Source: Corynebacterium phocae | GTDB taxonomy: Bacteria; Actinomycetota; Actinomycetes; Mycobacteriales; Mycobacteriaceae | Assembly (NCBI RefSeq): GCF_008693075.1 | Contig: NZ_VXKJ01000010.1 | Location: forward strand, 1 to 37,129 | DNA: 37,129 nt | Direction: 5' to 3' | Part shown: piece by piece, positions 8,543-17,540 of the stretch | Numbering within the stretch: the stretch's first letter is position 1 | Layout: each line of letters begins with the position of its first letter | Position numbers and translations under genes: made by a program | The notes under the pieces: generated by a model | The model's database searches: none | The model's input: only the letters and a program-made list of their open reading frames with translations | Told to the model about the DNA's origin: nothing

Positions 8543-9298
8543 ATGACTGTAAGAAATCCTGACCGTGAAGCACTCGCCCACGGCCGTATTACTAACGAAT
8601 CTATTCGCACGAAACCAGGTGTACCAACCTGGGCATTGAAGCTCATTATGGCCGTAACCGGCCTGCTCTTTGCACTCTTCGTTGTAGGCCACATGGCCGG
8701 CAACTTGAAGATTTACCTACCCGCACACGACGGGGAAGAAGCCATTGACGTATATGGCCACTTCCTGCGTGAGCTGGGTGAGCCACTAATCCCTTACGGC
8801 TATTTCCTGTGGATTGTCCGGATGGTGTTGCTGGCAGCCATTATTGCCCACATCTACGGCGCAATTGTTCTCACGGCACGCTCTAAGGCTTCCCGTGGCA
8901 AATTCTCCCGCACCAACCTGATGGGTGGCCTGGATTCCTTTGCTACCCGCACCATGCTGGTAACCGGCATTGTGTTGCTGCTGTTTATCGTCTTCCACAT
9001 CCTGGACCTGACCCTGGGTGTTACCCCGGCTGCACCGGATGAGTTCATTCACGGTGCGGTGAAGCACAACATGATTGCTACGTTCTCCCGCTGGCCTGTC
9101 ACCATCTTCTACGTGCTGGCTAACCTGTGCCTCTTCCTGCACCTGACCCACGGTATCCGCCTTGCGGCATCTGACTTGGGCTTGACCGGCAAGAAGACCC
9201 GCCAGGTATTCGTGATTTTGGCCTACATCATCCCAGCGGTTGTCGTACTGGCCAACATTGTTATGCCGCTTTCCATCGCCCTGGGCGCGGTTTCTTAA
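8543..9298 (+). CDS. sdhC: Succinate dehydrogenase cytochrome b subunit
   Basis: This 251-residue membrane subunit anchors the SdhAB catalytic head and passes electrons from succinate to menaquinone through heme b. About five hydrophobic segments are visible, near residues 30-50, 90-115, 133-155, 183-205 and 222-248. Conserved histidines include those in GHMAGN, AHIYGA, FHILDL and HLTHGIR; in this family such histidines ligate two hemes. GGAGGTG sits just before the ATG. It is the first gene of sdhCAB; sdhA begins 19 bases after its stop, so the genes are surely co-transcribed. The upstream DNA carries a DtxR-like box and a palindrome. Confidence 0.95.
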   Translation: MTVRNPDREALAHGRITNESIRTKPGVPTWALKLIMAVTGLLFALFVVGHMAGNLKIYLPAHDGEEAIDVYGHFLRELGEPLIPYGYFLWIVRMVLLAAIIAHIYGAIVLTARSKASRGKFSRTNLMGGLDSFATRTMLVTGIVLLLFIVFHILDLTLGVTPAAPDEFIHGAVKHNMIATFSRWPVTIFYVLANLCLFLHLTHGIRLAASDLGLTGKKTRQVFVILAYIIPAVVVLANIVMPLSIALGAVS

Positions 9299-9317
9299 AG
9301 AGGAGCATAAACAACCC

Positions 9318-11333
9318 ATGACTAACACTGAACTCAAGCGCGAGCACCCGGGTTTTGAGCACCCAAAGTCCATCATTCCCACCGTTAAGCCCGGCCGTAT
9401 CCTGGAATCCCAGGAGCCACACGGTGTGCCCATGAAGGACATGTGGGACTACAACAAAGACCACATGGAGCTTGTCTCCCCGCTAAACCGCCGCAAGTTT
9501 GAAATCTTGGTTGTCGGCACCGGCCTGGCCGCCGGGGCATCGGCAGCATCCCTGGGTGAACTTGGCTACAAAGTTAAAGCCTTCACCTACCACGACTCCC
9601 CACGCCGTGCGCACTCCATTGCTGCACAGGGTGGTGTGAACTCCTCGCGTCACAAGAAAGTGGACAACGACTCCGCTTACCGTCACGCCAAGGACACCGT
9701 CAAAGGCGGAGACTACCGCTGCCGCGAGTCTGACTGCTGGCGCCTAGCCGTAGAGTCCGTTCGCGTAATTGACCACATGAACGCCGTTGGCGCGCCGTTT
9801 GCCCGTGAATACGGCGGAACGCTAGCAACCCGTTCCTTCGGTGGTGTACAGGTCTCCCGTACCTACTACACCCGTGGACAAACCGGCCAGCAGCTACAGC
9901 TGTCCACCACCTCTGCGCTATACCGCCAGATTGGCCTGGGCAACGTGGAGCTGTTTGCACACCACGACATGCAAGACGTCATCACCTATGAGGACAAAGG
10001 TAAAAAGCGCTGCGGCGGTATTGTTACCCGTAACCTCATCACCGGTGAGCTCAAGGCCTTCACCGGCAACGCAGTAATCCTGGGAACCGGTGGCTACGGC
10101 AACGTCTACCACATGTCCACGCTGGCAAAGAACTCCAACGCCGGCGCCATGATGCGTGCCTACGAGCAAGGCGCCTACATCGCGTCACCCGCCTTCATCC
10201 AGTTCCACCCAACGGGCCTGCCGGTTAACTCCGAATGGCAGTCCAAGACCATCCTGATGTCCGAGTCGCTGCGCAACGACGGACGCATTTGGTCCCCGAA
10301 GGAGCCCAAGGATGACCGCGACCCAAACACCATCCCGGAAGAAGAGCGTGACTACTTCCTGGAGCGCCGCTACCCGGCGTTTGGCAACCTCGTTCCCCGT
10401 GACGTTGCATCCCGTGCTATCTCCCAGCAGATCAACGCCGGTCTTGGCGTTGGACCCCTGCACAACTCCGTGTACCTGGACTTCCGTGACGCCATTGAGC
10501 GCCTGGGCCAGGATAAAATCCGTGAGCGTTACTCCAACCTCATTGACATGTATGAGGAAGCCATTGGTGAAGTAGCGTATGAAACCCCCATGCGTATTGC
10601 ACCTACCTGCCACTTCACCATGGGTGGCCTATGGACCGACTTCAATGAGATGACCTCCATTGACGGCCTATTTGCCTCCGGTGAGTGCTCCTGGACCTAC
10701 CACGGCGCAAACCGCCTGGGCGCAAACTCCCTGCTATCTGCGTCTGTGGACGGCTGGTTCACCATTCCGTTTACTGTTCCAAACTTCCTGGCACAGCACC
10801 TTGGTGAAGAAAAGCTGTCTGAGGAATCCGCTGAGGCCCAGGAAGCCATCCAGCGCGCGCAGGCCCGTATTGACAAGCTGATGAACATCCGCGGAACCGA
10901 CCCCCACGGGCCGGCCTACTACCACCGCCAGTTGGGTGACATCCTGTACTGGGGTTGTGGTGTGTCCCGCAACATCAAGGACCTGCAGACCGCCATTGAA
11001 AAGATCCGCGTGCTGCGCGAAGACTTCTGGGCCAACGTCCGCATCCCCGGTGACCAGCATGACATGAACCAGGTCCTGGAGTACGGCCTCCGCGTTGCTG
11101 ACTTGATCGATTTGGGCGAGCTCATGTGTATTGACGCACTAGACCGCGACGAATCCTGTGGTGCACACTTCCGCGATGACCACCTCTCCGAGGACGGTGA
11201 GGCTGAGCGTGATGATGAAAACTGGTGCTTCGTCTCCGCCTGGGAGCCAGGTGAAGTTGAAGGCGAATTCATCCGCCACGCAGAGCCACTGTACTTCGAT
11301 TCGATTCCGCTAATGACAAGGAACTACAAGTAA
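9318..11333 (+). CDS. sdhA: Succinate dehydrogenase flavoprotein subunit
   Basis: The 671-residue catalytic subunit oxidises succinate to fumarate. The FAD-binding dinucleotide fold is at VVGTGLAAGASAASLGELGY (from residue 65), and HSIAAQGGVN (His99) is the covalent-FAD histidine motif. HFTMGGLW and a conserved Arg/His-rich C-terminal half carry the substrate site. The frame is open further upstream into sdhC, but the ATG at 9318 is preceded by AAAGAGGAG at proper spacing and gives the expected N-terminus. The stop overlaps the sdhB start as TAATG, which implies translational coupling. Confidence 0.96.
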   Translation: MTNTELKREHPGFEHPKSIIPTVKPGRILESQEPHGVPMKDMWDYNKDHMELVSPLNRRKFEILVVGTGLAAGASAASLGELGYKVKAFTYHDSPRRAHSIAAQGGVNSSRHKKVDNDSAYRHAKDTVKGGDYRCRESDCWRLAVESVRVIDHMNAVGAPFAREYGGTLATRSFGGVQVSRTYYTRGQTGQQLQLSTTSALYRQIGLGNVELFAHHDMQDVITYEDKGKKRCGGIVTRNLITGELKAFTGNAVILGTGGYGNVYHMSTLAKNSNAGAMMRAYEQGAYIASPAFIQFHPTGLPVNSEWQSKTILMSESLRNDGRIWSPKEPKDDRDPNTIPEEERDYFLERRYPAFGNLVPRDVASRAISQQINAGLGVGPLHNSVYLDFRDAIERLGQDKIRERYSNLIDMYEEAIGEVAYETPMRIAPTCHFTMGGLWTDFNEMTSIDGLFASGECSWTYHGANRLGANSLLSASVDGWFTIPFTVPNFLAQHLGEEKLSEESAEAQEAIQRAQARIDKLMNIRGTDPHGPAYYHRQLGDILYWGCGVSRNIKDLQTAIEKIRVLREDFWANVRIPGDQHDMNQVLEYGLRVADLIDLGELMCIDALDRDESCGAHFRDDHLSEDGEAERDDENWCFVSAWEPGEVEGEFIRHAEPLYFDSIPLMTRNYK

Positions 11334-12082
11334 TGAAACTGACACTTGAGATCTGGCGTCAGGCCGGACCGACCCAATCGGGCAAGTTTGAAACCGTCCA
11401 GGTGGATGACGCTGAAGAGCAAATGTCCATCCTGGAGCTGCTAGACCACGTCAACGAGGGCTACATTGAGCGCGGCGAAGAACCGTTTGCGTTTGCCTCC
11501 GACTGCCGTGAAGGCATCTGCGGCACCTGTGGCCTTTCCATCAACGGCCGCCCCCACGGCCCGGGACAAAACACCCCTGCCTGCCAGCAGCGTTTGTTCC
11601 AGTTCAAAGATGGTGACCACCTGAAAATTGAGCCATTCCGCTCAGCCGCTTACCCGGTTATCAAGGACATGATCGTTGACCGCGCAGCCCTAGATCACCT
11701 CATGGAGCAAGGTGGCTACGTCTCTATTGACGCCGGCACCGCCCCTGACGCTGATACCCTGCACGTCAACTTTGAAACCGCCGAGTTCGCACTGGACCAC
11801 GCCGCCTGTATTGGCTGCGGTGCCTGTGTGGCATCTTGTCCAAACGGTGCAGCGCACCTGTTCACCGGTGCCAAGCTGGTTCACCTTTCCCTCATGCCGC
11901 TGGGCAAGGAAGAGCGCGGCCGCCGTGCCCGCAACATGGTAGACGACCTGGAGACCAACTTTGGTCACTGCTCCCTCTACGGCGAGTGCGCCGATGTCTG
12001 CCCGGCAGGCGTCCCACTGTCCGCCGTAGGCGCAGTAACCAAGGAACGCGCACGCGCCGCTTTCCGCGGCAAGGATGACTAA
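11333..12082 (+). CDS. sdhB: Succinate dehydrogenase iron-sulfur subunit
   Basis: This 249-residue protein carries electrons from the flavin to the membrane subunit. Ligands for the [2Fe-2S] cluster are Cys58, Cys63, Cys66 and Cys84. The cluster-binding motifs CIGCGACVASCP (Cys159, 162, 165, 169) and CSLYGECADVCP (Cys213, 219, 223) supply the other centres ([4Fe-4S] and [3Fe-4S] in the family). The ATG overlaps the sdhA stop by one base. No strong terminator follows directly; short hairpins occur at 12188-12207 and 12212-12227. Confidence 0.96.
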   Translation: MKLTLEIWRQAGPTQSGKFETVQVDDAEEQMSILELLDHVNEGYIERGEEPFAFASDCREGICGTCGLSINGRPHGPGQNTPACQQRLFQFKDGDHLKIEPFRSAAYPVIKDMIVDRAALDHLMEQGGYVSIDAGTAPDADTLHVNFETAEFALDHAACIGCGACVASCPNGAAHLFTGAKLVHLSLMPLGKEERGRRARNMVDDLETNFGHCSLYGECADVCPAGVPLSAVGAVTKERARAAFRGKDD

Positions 12083-12284
12083 TCCACGTTGCTCACCGTG
12101 GGAAGGCCGGTTCGTGGGAGACCGCGGGCCGGTTGCACCGCAGGGAATAAGCCCCGGGGTAGTTTGAGCCCGGAGCAGCAAGATGAAAAGGTGGTTCTTG
12201 CCACCTTGGCTAGCACCGCCTGGTGCTGGTGTTATATCCTGATCTAAGAAACAACAAAATTTAGGAACGAGAGAAAGTGCCACT

Positions 12285-12659
12285 ATGAGTGACAAGCAAG
12301 CAGTAGCTGATTTTGCTAGCGAGACCTACCCGGAATACTCGTACAAGATTCAGGACAGCTATATCGAAGGATATGACCCTGTTTCCTACGCCGCTCCGCA
12401 CTCCTCGTTGCTGCGTATCTCCACCTGGGTTGGCATGGGTTTGATCCTTTCCATCCTTCCCGCCCTGGGGATTGTTGTTTGGGGTCTGGGTTCTATGACC
12501 TTTGCATACGGCACCTCCTCCCAAGGTGAGCAGCCGTTTATCACCCTTATCATCGGCGTAGTTGCCCTTGCCGTGGTGGTAGTAGCAATGTTCGCCTCCA
12601 TTAAGTACGGCCGCCGTTACTACCGTCAGTACCGTAAAGAGACTGGCCGCATTAACTAA
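12285..12659 (+). CDS. Small two-helix membrane protein downstream of sdhCAB
   Basis: This 124-residue protein has a hydrophilic, Tyr-rich N-terminus (about 45 residues), two transmembrane segments (about 47-70 and 86-107) and a basic C-terminus (KYGRRYYRQYRKETGR). I recognise no catalytic motif. Corynebacteria commonly carry a small membrane protein in this position after sdhCAB, so a role linked to the respiratory complex is possible but unproven. It starts 202 bp after sdhB with GAGAGAAAG upstream, and the gap holds a TTATATCCT -10-like word, so it may have its own promoter. Confidence 0.8.
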   Translation: MSDKQAVADFASETYPEYSYKIQDSYIEGYDPVSYAAPHSSLLRISTWVGMGLILSILPALGIVVWGLGSMTFAYGTSSQGEQPFITLIIGVVALAVVVVAMFASIKYGRRYYRQYRKETGRIN

Positions 12660-12676
12660 CGCCTCCTAGCTTTTCT

Positions 12677-12720
12677 AGCGCCTCCACCCGCATAGCCGCG
12701 GGAGGAGGCGCTGTTTCTTT
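12677..12720 (+). terminator. Rho-independent terminator of the sdh region
   Basis: AGCGCCTCCACCCGC pairs with GCGGGAGGAGGCGCT (15 positions, one A-A mismatch) around a six-base loop and is followed by GTTTCTTT. It ends the transcript of the 124-aa membrane protein and probably any sdhCAB read-through. Confidence 0.85.
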
Positions 12721-12832
12721 CACACCGGCTTGCCAGGTTTTAAGGGCATTAGGCTAATGTTTTGGTGTGGGCCTGTGTACAGGGCCCCGTATTTTTCATT
12801 GCCCCTTGACCAACGAGAGGACCTTTCCCGCG

Positions 12833-14137
12833 ATGACTCACCGCGCCCCGGAACCAATAAAGGTTAACCCCTTGATGCTTGGCCCAGAAACCGAGGCCGC
12901 TAAGGCTGCGGAGCTTCGCCGGTGGAAGAACTGGATGCTGGCGCTGCTGGTGCTGGCGGCCGTAATCTTCCTCAGCTGCTCCTGGTGGCAGTCGCAGGCC
13001 GGCGGCGCGCCGGCCTGGGTGGGTTTTGTGCGGGCAGCGGCCGAAGCCGGAATGATTGGCGGGCTGGCGGACTGGTTTGCCGTCACCGCGCTGTTCCGGC
13101 ACCCCATGGGCCTAAAGATCCCCCACACCGCCCTTATTCCCAACAACAAGGACAAGGTGGGGGATACCCTGGGCACCTTCGTGGAAGAAAAGTTCCTCAC
13201 TAAAGAGGCCCTGTCTGAGCTAGTGCGCAAAGAGCAGATTCCGCTCAAAGCCGCCAGGTACCTAGTCCACAACGGCGGTGCTGAGCGCCTTTCCCAAGAA
13301 GGCGGACGCCTGATTGTGGCGGCGGTGCGCAACATCTCCACAGCGGAGGCCACAGAGTTTATCAATACCCAGGTGATAGCACGCCTGCGGGACCCGGAGT
13401 GGGCGCCGCCCGCCGGGCGTATTTTGGAAACCTACATAGCGGACGGCAAAGCGCGCCCCCTGGAAGATGACCTGATTCATTGGGCGCATGCCAAAGTAGG
13501 CACGCTGGAAGAAGAAGTCATTGTGCTGGTTGATGAAAAGATGCCCGCCTGGCTGCCAAAGTTTGCCCGCGGCATGGCGGGGGACAAGGTCTATGATGCC
13601 ATTGTTTCCTGGGCTGATGACGTATTGGTAGACCCCAACCACAACGTGCGGCTGGCGCTGCGCCGGGGCTTGGCCAAATTTGCGCAAGACCTCCAGTATG
13701 ACCCCGCAATGGTGGCCAGAGTCGAGGGCATCAAGGAAGAATTCTTTGACTCCGCCCAGATGCAGCAGGCCCCCGGAGCGCTGTGGGCAACGGTTTCTGA
13801 GACAATCATAGAACAGGCAAAAACGCCGGAGTCTTACCTACGCACCAAGCTGGCTGAAGTTGCCCGGTCCACGGGCAAGAGGATTATCAGCGATACAGAC
13901 TTCCGGAAGAAACTGGACGGCTACGTGGACACGGCCACCGAATTCGCGGTGGATAACTACTCCAGCCAGGTTATTGAGCTAATTCCCGCCACCATCAAAC
14001 AGTGGCCGGTGGAGGAGGCTTCGCGGGTAATTGAGCTACAAGTTGGTAAAGATCTGCAATTCATCAGGCTAAACGGCACGGTGGTGGGTGCGCTGGCCGG
14101 CCTGGCACTCTACACTGTGAATGAAGTTCTGTTCTAA
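12833..14137 (+). CDS. DUF445 family membrane protein
   Basis: The protein has 434 residues from the ATG at 12833, which has GAGAGGA eleven bases upstream; the frame is open 22 codons further but without a ribosome site. An N-terminal transmembrane segment (about 32-52) is followed by the family hallmark GGLADWFAVTALFRHPMGL and IPHTALIP. A long soluble helical region and a C-terminal hydrophobic hairpin (VVGALAGLALY) follow. This matches the YjiN/DUF445 family, whose molecular role is not known. It stands alone between the terminator at 12677-12720 and the Ala-rich gene at 14178. Confidence 0.88.
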   Translation: MTHRAPEPIKVNPLMLGPETEAAKAAELRRWKNWMLALLVLAAVIFLSCSWWQSQAGGAPAWVGFVRAAAEAGMIGGLADWFAVTALFRHPMGLKIPHTALIPNNKDKVGDTLGTFVEEKFLTKEALSELVRKEQIPLKAARYLVHNGGAERLSQEGGRLIVAAVRNISTAEATEFINTQVIARLRDPEWAPPAGRILETYIADGKARPLEDDLIHWAHAKVGTLEEEVIVLVDEKMPAWLPKFARGMAGDKVYDAIVSWADDVLVDPNHNVRLALRRGLAKFAQDLQYDPAMVARVEGIKEEFFDSAQMQQAPGALWATVSETIIEQAKTPESYLRTKLAEVARSTGKRIISDTDFRKKLDGYVDTATEFAVDNYSSQVIELIPATIKQWPVEEASRVIELQVGKDLQFIRLNGTVVGALAGLALYTVNEVLF

Positions 14138-14177
14138 GTTTTACGTAAATATTCTCCACTAGGTCAAAGGAAAAACA

Positions 14178-14732
14178 ATGTCTATTTTTAACTCTGTCAA
14201 GCAAGCCGGTATCTCTGCGTTTAAGGTAGCTAAGACTTTTGCGGGAAACCTCCGGGAGGAATCCGCTCCGGTCAAAGAGAAAGTCAAGGAAACCAAGGAA
14301 TCCGTGAAGGCTTCCCGTCGGAAGAATGATGCTGCTGGTACTTCTGCTGGCACTTCTGCTGGTACTTCTGCTGGTACTGCCGCTGCTGACGGTGCTGCTG
14401 GGACCGCTGCTGGTACTGCCGCTGCTGACGGTGCTGCTGGCTCGGGCGCTGACTCCTTGGTTGCCCACGGCAAGGACTTGGCCGGAACTGTGATTGGTGG
14501 CGTAGCCCGCGCAGCTGAGAAAACCGCCAAGGATGACACCTTCGCGGAGGCAAAGGAAGAGGTCACCAAGGCAGTGGCTGATATCCGCGAGCAGCTCAAC
14601 GAAAAGGCTGCTGCGAAGAAGCCTCACACCCAAACTGGTTCCGCGAATGCGGGCGCAACCGATGAGGCAGACATTGTCGACGGTGAAGTAATCTCCGTGG
14701 ACAATGAGCACCCCCACACTGACAACAAGTAG
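14178..14732 (+). CDS. Ala/Lys-rich coiled protein with GTSA repeats, corynebacterial, function unknown
   Basis: This 184-residue soluble protein lacks a signal peptide. The N-terminal part is basic and helical (VKEKVKETKESVKASRRK). A low-complexity linker follows at about residues 52-92, made of GTSA, GTAA and ADGA repeats that also show as DNA repeats at 14335-14445. Then comes an amphipathic region (about 94-145) and an acidic tail. AAAGGAAAAAC precedes the ATG. I recall similar small proteins in other corynebacteria named only as a family, without function. The linker repeat number is likely variable between strains. Confidence 0.75.
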   Translation: MSIFNSVKQAGISAFKVAKTFAGNLREESAPVKEKVKETKESVKASRRKNDAAGTSAGTSAGTSAGTAAADGAAGTAAGTAAADGAAGSGADSLVAHGKDLAGTVIGGVARAAEKTAKDDTFAEAKEEVTKAVADIREQLNEKAAAKKPHTQTGSANAGATDEADIVDGEVISVDNEHPHTDNK

Positions 14733-14811
14733 CTGGGGCTTTAAGGTACCTACCTGTGCGCCCGGCGGTGGTAGGGGCGGGGATTCCCGCCGGCCCCAGG
14801 GGCGTTGCAGT

Positions 14812-14857
14812 AGCTGTTGCTTGCGGTGCGCTTGAGCTGTTGCTTGCCGTGCGCTTA
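14812..14857. repeat. Two tandem copies of a 23-bp sequence
   Basis: Bases 14812-14834 and 14835-14857 differ at two positions. They lie in the gap between the Ala-rich gene and the DUF2516 gene and have no visible function. Confidence 0.7.
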
Positions 14858-14972
14858 GGGCGGTAGCCTAATAATTTATGAAGCTGCCCTAGTGGCTGGC
14901 TTTGACTGTTAGATGTATGCGGACGTGGATGCTGATGTATCCTGCGGACTTTGAGAAAGTAGACTTTGGATT

Positions 14973-15278
14973 ATGAGCACCATAGGAATCATCATAATGA
15001 GTGTGAACTGGCTTTATGTAGCGGTTTATTGCCTGGTGGGTCTAGCCGGGGCATTGGGCGTTATCACGGTGCTGTCCACTCGCAGTGACGCATTTGAAGC
15101 CGCTGGGCGCCAATCGCGCACTAACTGGGCGCTGATGTTGGCGGCATCGTCCGCCGTGTTAGTTATTCCCGTAGGGTTTGACTTCCTGGCTTGGGTGGGA
15201 GCGGTAGTCATCGGCGTCTACTGGTTTGATGTTCGCCCGCAGCTGCAAAACATTGTCAACGGAAACTCCTCCTGGTAA
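14973..15278 (+). CDS. DUF2516 family small membrane protein
   Basis: The 101-residue protein has three hydrophobic segments (about 13-34, 50-68 and 70-86). It carries the family features RSDAFEAAGRQ after helix 1 and VYWFDVRPQL after helix 3. An in-frame ATG at 14997, with GGAA upstream, is an equally good start and would remove eight residues. Found in actinobacteria, often next to the DeoC-like gene that follows here after 21 bp. Function unknown. Confidence 0.85.
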   Translation: MSTIGIIIMSVNWLYVAVYCLVGLAGALGVITVLSTRSDAFEAAGRQSRTNWALMLAASSAVLVIPVGFDFLAWVGAVVIGVYWFDVRPQLQNIVNGNSSW

Positions 15279-15299
15279 CCGCCACTCCTGGTAAAAGCA

Positions 15300-15935
15300 A
15301 TGAATGATGAACAATGGCTATCCACCCGCACGTACTCCTGGCAGGTGGATAGCTTTCCTTCTGCGCCCACCCGCGTGGTGGTGGCCCCGCCGCACATTGC
15401 CACCACGCTGGGACTGAGCCAAGTCGTGGATAAGGACGGTACTGCGGGAGGAGAGCCGGCGCCCGGTTGCCCGGCGGAGCCCCTGAGTGCCCCGGAGGTT
15501 ATCGCAGTGGCGGGCTACCCCACAGGGCGCCATCACACGCTGGTCAAGGCCGCTGAGGCCCGGCTGGCGGTGCAAACAGGCGCGGTAGAAGTGTGGGTGT
15601 GCGTCGATGGCGGCAATACGGACTTAAACGCACACCTGGCGGAGCTCATCACCGTCCGGGACGCGTGCCCCTATCCCGCGCGGTTGGGGCTCATTGTGCC
15701 CCAAGCACTAGGACACATCCTACCGCCCGCGCTGGGAAGCAACTGCCCGGTGAGCGCCCGGGCTTTAGCTGATTGCGCGGCCAAGGCCGGCTTTGAACGG
15801 GTGATCGTTCCCGCTGCGAGCGGGGAACCTGCGGGGGCTGCGTGGCCGGTAGAGGCCGTTGCGCTGGCCGGTGAAGGCGCGGACGTAATAGCCCAGCTGG
15901 AAGGCGGGGCTGCTTACGTGGCGCTTCGCGCCTAA
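15300..15935 (+). CDS. DeoC-like protein, probably not an active aldolase
   Basis: The 211-residue protein aligns with deoxyribose-phosphate aldolase in its central part: GYPTGRHHTLVKAAEARLAV followed by GAVEVWVCVDGGN, where true enzymes have FPxG, a Lys/Glu helix and GAxEIDxVxN. The KTSTG motif carrying the Schiff-base lysine in classical DeoC is not visible, and the catalytic Asp region is altered to EVWVCVD. I infer a TIM-barrel relative with lost or changed activity. It lies 21 bp after DUF2516 in a likely operon. Its GTP-free, Pro/Ala-rich sequence gives no other hint. Confidence 0.7.
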   Translation: MNDEQWLSTRTYSWQVDSFPSAPTRVVVAPPHIATTLGLSQVVDKDGTAGGEPAPGCPAEPLSAPEVIAVAGYPTGRHHTLVKAAEARLAVQTGAVEVWVCVDGGNTDLNAHLAELITVRDACPYPARLGLIVPQALGHILPPALGSNCPVSARALADCAAKAGFERVIVPAASGEPAGAAWPVEAVALAGEGADVIAQLEGGAAYVALRA

Positions 15936-15959
15936 CGGGCGCGGGTTAGCGGGGTGGCG

Positions 15960-15979
15960 CGGCACCTGGCTGGGTGCCG
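15960..15979. terminator. Short hairpin between convergent genes
   Basis: CGGCACC pairs with GGTGCCG around six bases. It lies between the convergent stops at 15935 and 15984 and may serve both directions, but it lacks a T-run. Confidence 0.35.
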
Positions 15980-15983
15980 GGCA

Positions 15984-16832
15984 CTAGGCATCGGGAGTGT
16001 TTTCTTGCACTGCAGCGCCTAGTTCGCCGTACTGCTGGCCCATCTCGTTGAGATTGATGTTGCGGCCGCTAAGCGTCATCTTCAGCTCACCGTCTAAAAC
16101 GGTGATGTCATCGAATCGGAGGTCAGACTGGCCGGCCAGCTGGCTTTGCATACCCGCAGTCAAGGCGGAGGAAATCTGCTGCGTTACCTCTTCCGGCAAC
16201 TCCCACGCCAGCACCTTAGAGCTGGTGGCGGTGAAAGTCAGCTGCCCGTCACGGGCCTCCGGGACCAAGGTGAGCTTGAACAGGCCACCGGCAAAATCAA
16301 TATCTACTGACTCGCTGGCGCTATTGGTAGCAATCTCCGTGATAACCACGTCACCTAGAGCGTCATAACCGGACTGTTGGGCAATACCCCGCTGGATAGT
16401 GGCCAAAAGGAACTCCTCCGGAAGGGAGGCGGTGGTCACCAACTCGCGCGCCACGGGCTCTTTGCTTAGTTTCATGCCCTTAACGTCTACCTCCGCGGCC
16501 GGTTGGCCGGAGATGACGCCGTCCTTGATGCTCAAGGTGGAGGGCGTGGAAATGTGCATCTGGGGGATCTCCCCGGTCAGCATGCCCAGCGTCAGCGGGA
16601 AAGCGCCAAAGCTCACGTCAGGTTTGGCAGATTCTTCGCTAGCGGGGTCCGCTCCGGTTGCGCCATCCCCTTCGGTGTGGCTAACGCTGTGCGCCGCAAA
16701 TTGCTTGGTCATCTGTGAAGACAGGAACCAGCGCAAGCCGAACTCGGCTAACAGGGCAACGGCAATAACGGTGAGAAATACGCCAAGGAACACTTTCCAT
16801 GCTGTTGATGCAGCAGATTTTTTAGCAGCCAT
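15984..16832 (-). CDS. DUF2993 (LmeA-like) lipid-binding membrane-anchored protein
   Basis: The protein has 282 residues when started at the ATG complementary to 16830-16832 (MAAKKSAAS). The frame extends 35 codons further, but that extension runs into the terminator hairpin at 16932-16992, so the shorter form is preferred. One N-terminal transmembrane segment (about 12-33) is followed by an acidic Ser/Asp linker and a beta-rich extracytoplasmic domain with DVSFGAFPLT, TGEIPQMHI and DVKGMKLS. In mycobacteria, members of this family act in cell-envelope lipomannan maturation; that role is only inferred here. Confidence 0.82.
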   Translation of the reverse strand: MAAKKSAASTAWKVFLGVFLTVIAVALLAEFGLRWFLSSQMTKQFAAHSVSHTEGDGATGADPASEESAKPDVSFGAFPLTLGMLTGEIPQMHISTPSTLSIKDGVISGQPAAEVDVKGMKLSKEPVARELVTTASLPEEFLLATIQRGIAQQSGYDALGDVVITEIATNSASESVDIDFAGGLFKLTLVPEARDGQLTFTATSSKVLAWELPEEVTQQISSALTAGMQSQLAGQSDLRFDDITVLDGELKMTLSGRNINLNEMGQQYGELGAAVQENTPDA

Positions 16833-16931
16833 AGTGATCCATCGTGCCCGTAATTTGATCAATCCGCCAACTCTCCCGCTAGGAGTGTCATTCTGGCGGC
16901 GGCCGGTGCCAGCAGTTTCTGAGAAGGTAGA

Positions 16932-16992
16932 CCCCAAAAGGCCGGCCCGGGTGCTGGTGTCTTTCTAGTAGCGGGGGCCGGCCTCTTTGGGG
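16932..16992 (-). terminator. Strong hairpin terminator downstream of the DUF2505 gene
   Basis: CCCCAAAAGGCCGGCCC (16932-16948) pairs with the segment 16975-16992, with one bulged base, giving a 17-bp stem. It lies between the minus-strand DUF2505 gene and the DUF2993 gene. The GGTTTTT just beyond on the plus strand suggests it may work in both directions. Confidence 0.7.
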
Positions 16993-17024
16993 GGTTGGGT
17001 TTTTAGTGCTGGTGGTTGAGTGCG

Positions 17025-17516
17025 TTAGAGGTTAGCGGCAATCCACTCTTCGGTGAGCTTGGCCTCATTTTCGTAGATTTCCCCTAGGGCTTCGGCCACC
17101 TTGGGCTCAATGGCTGCGCCCATGAGCGGGATGTTGACGGACACCTCAGAGACATAGGTGGCCGTGGTGGACTCACCGGTGCCCTGGTAGGCAATGTCCG
17201 CCTTGAAATCCACGGGGGTGCCCTTGACGTCAGCCTCAGAGTTGGCGGTGAAGCTGTCACCGGCAAGCTCACTGATGGTGACTACGCGCTTGACCTTGAG
17301 CGCCTGGGAGACCATGGCGCGCACGGCCTCGGGAAGGAGGGAGGTGGGCATGACTTCAAAGAGGACGGCTTTGCCGGTTTCAAACTCATTGACCTCACCG
17401 GGCTCAGGGGAAAGGTTGGCAACAATGTGCTCCCAGTAAGCCTGGGAATTGAAGGCCTCATGCACCTTGGCGGCGGGCTGGTTGATAGTTACGGTGTTTT
17501 CGCTACGTGTAGACAT
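17025..17516 (-). CDS. DUF2505 family protein (SRPBCC-like)
   Basis: This 163-residue cytoplasmic protein has no membrane segment. The N-terminal strand and helix (TVTINQPAAKVHEAFNSQAYWEHIV) and later ISELAGDSFTANSEADVKG and the C-terminal long helix ending EEWIAANL fit the START/SRPBCC-like fold of the actinobacterial DUF2505 family. Ligand unknown. It is divergent from murB with only 24 bp between start codons, so both must have very short leaders. Confidence 0.82.
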   Translation of the reverse strand: MSTRSENTVTINQPAAKVHEAFNSQAYWEHIVANLSPEPGEVNEFETGKAVLFEVMPTSLLPEAVRAMVSQALKVKRVVTISELAGDSFTANSEADVKGTPVDFKADIAYQGTGESTTATYVSEVSVNIPLMGAAIEPKVAEALGEIYENEAKLTEEWIAANL

Positions 17517-17540
17517 GTAATACAGACTACCGTTAGATAC

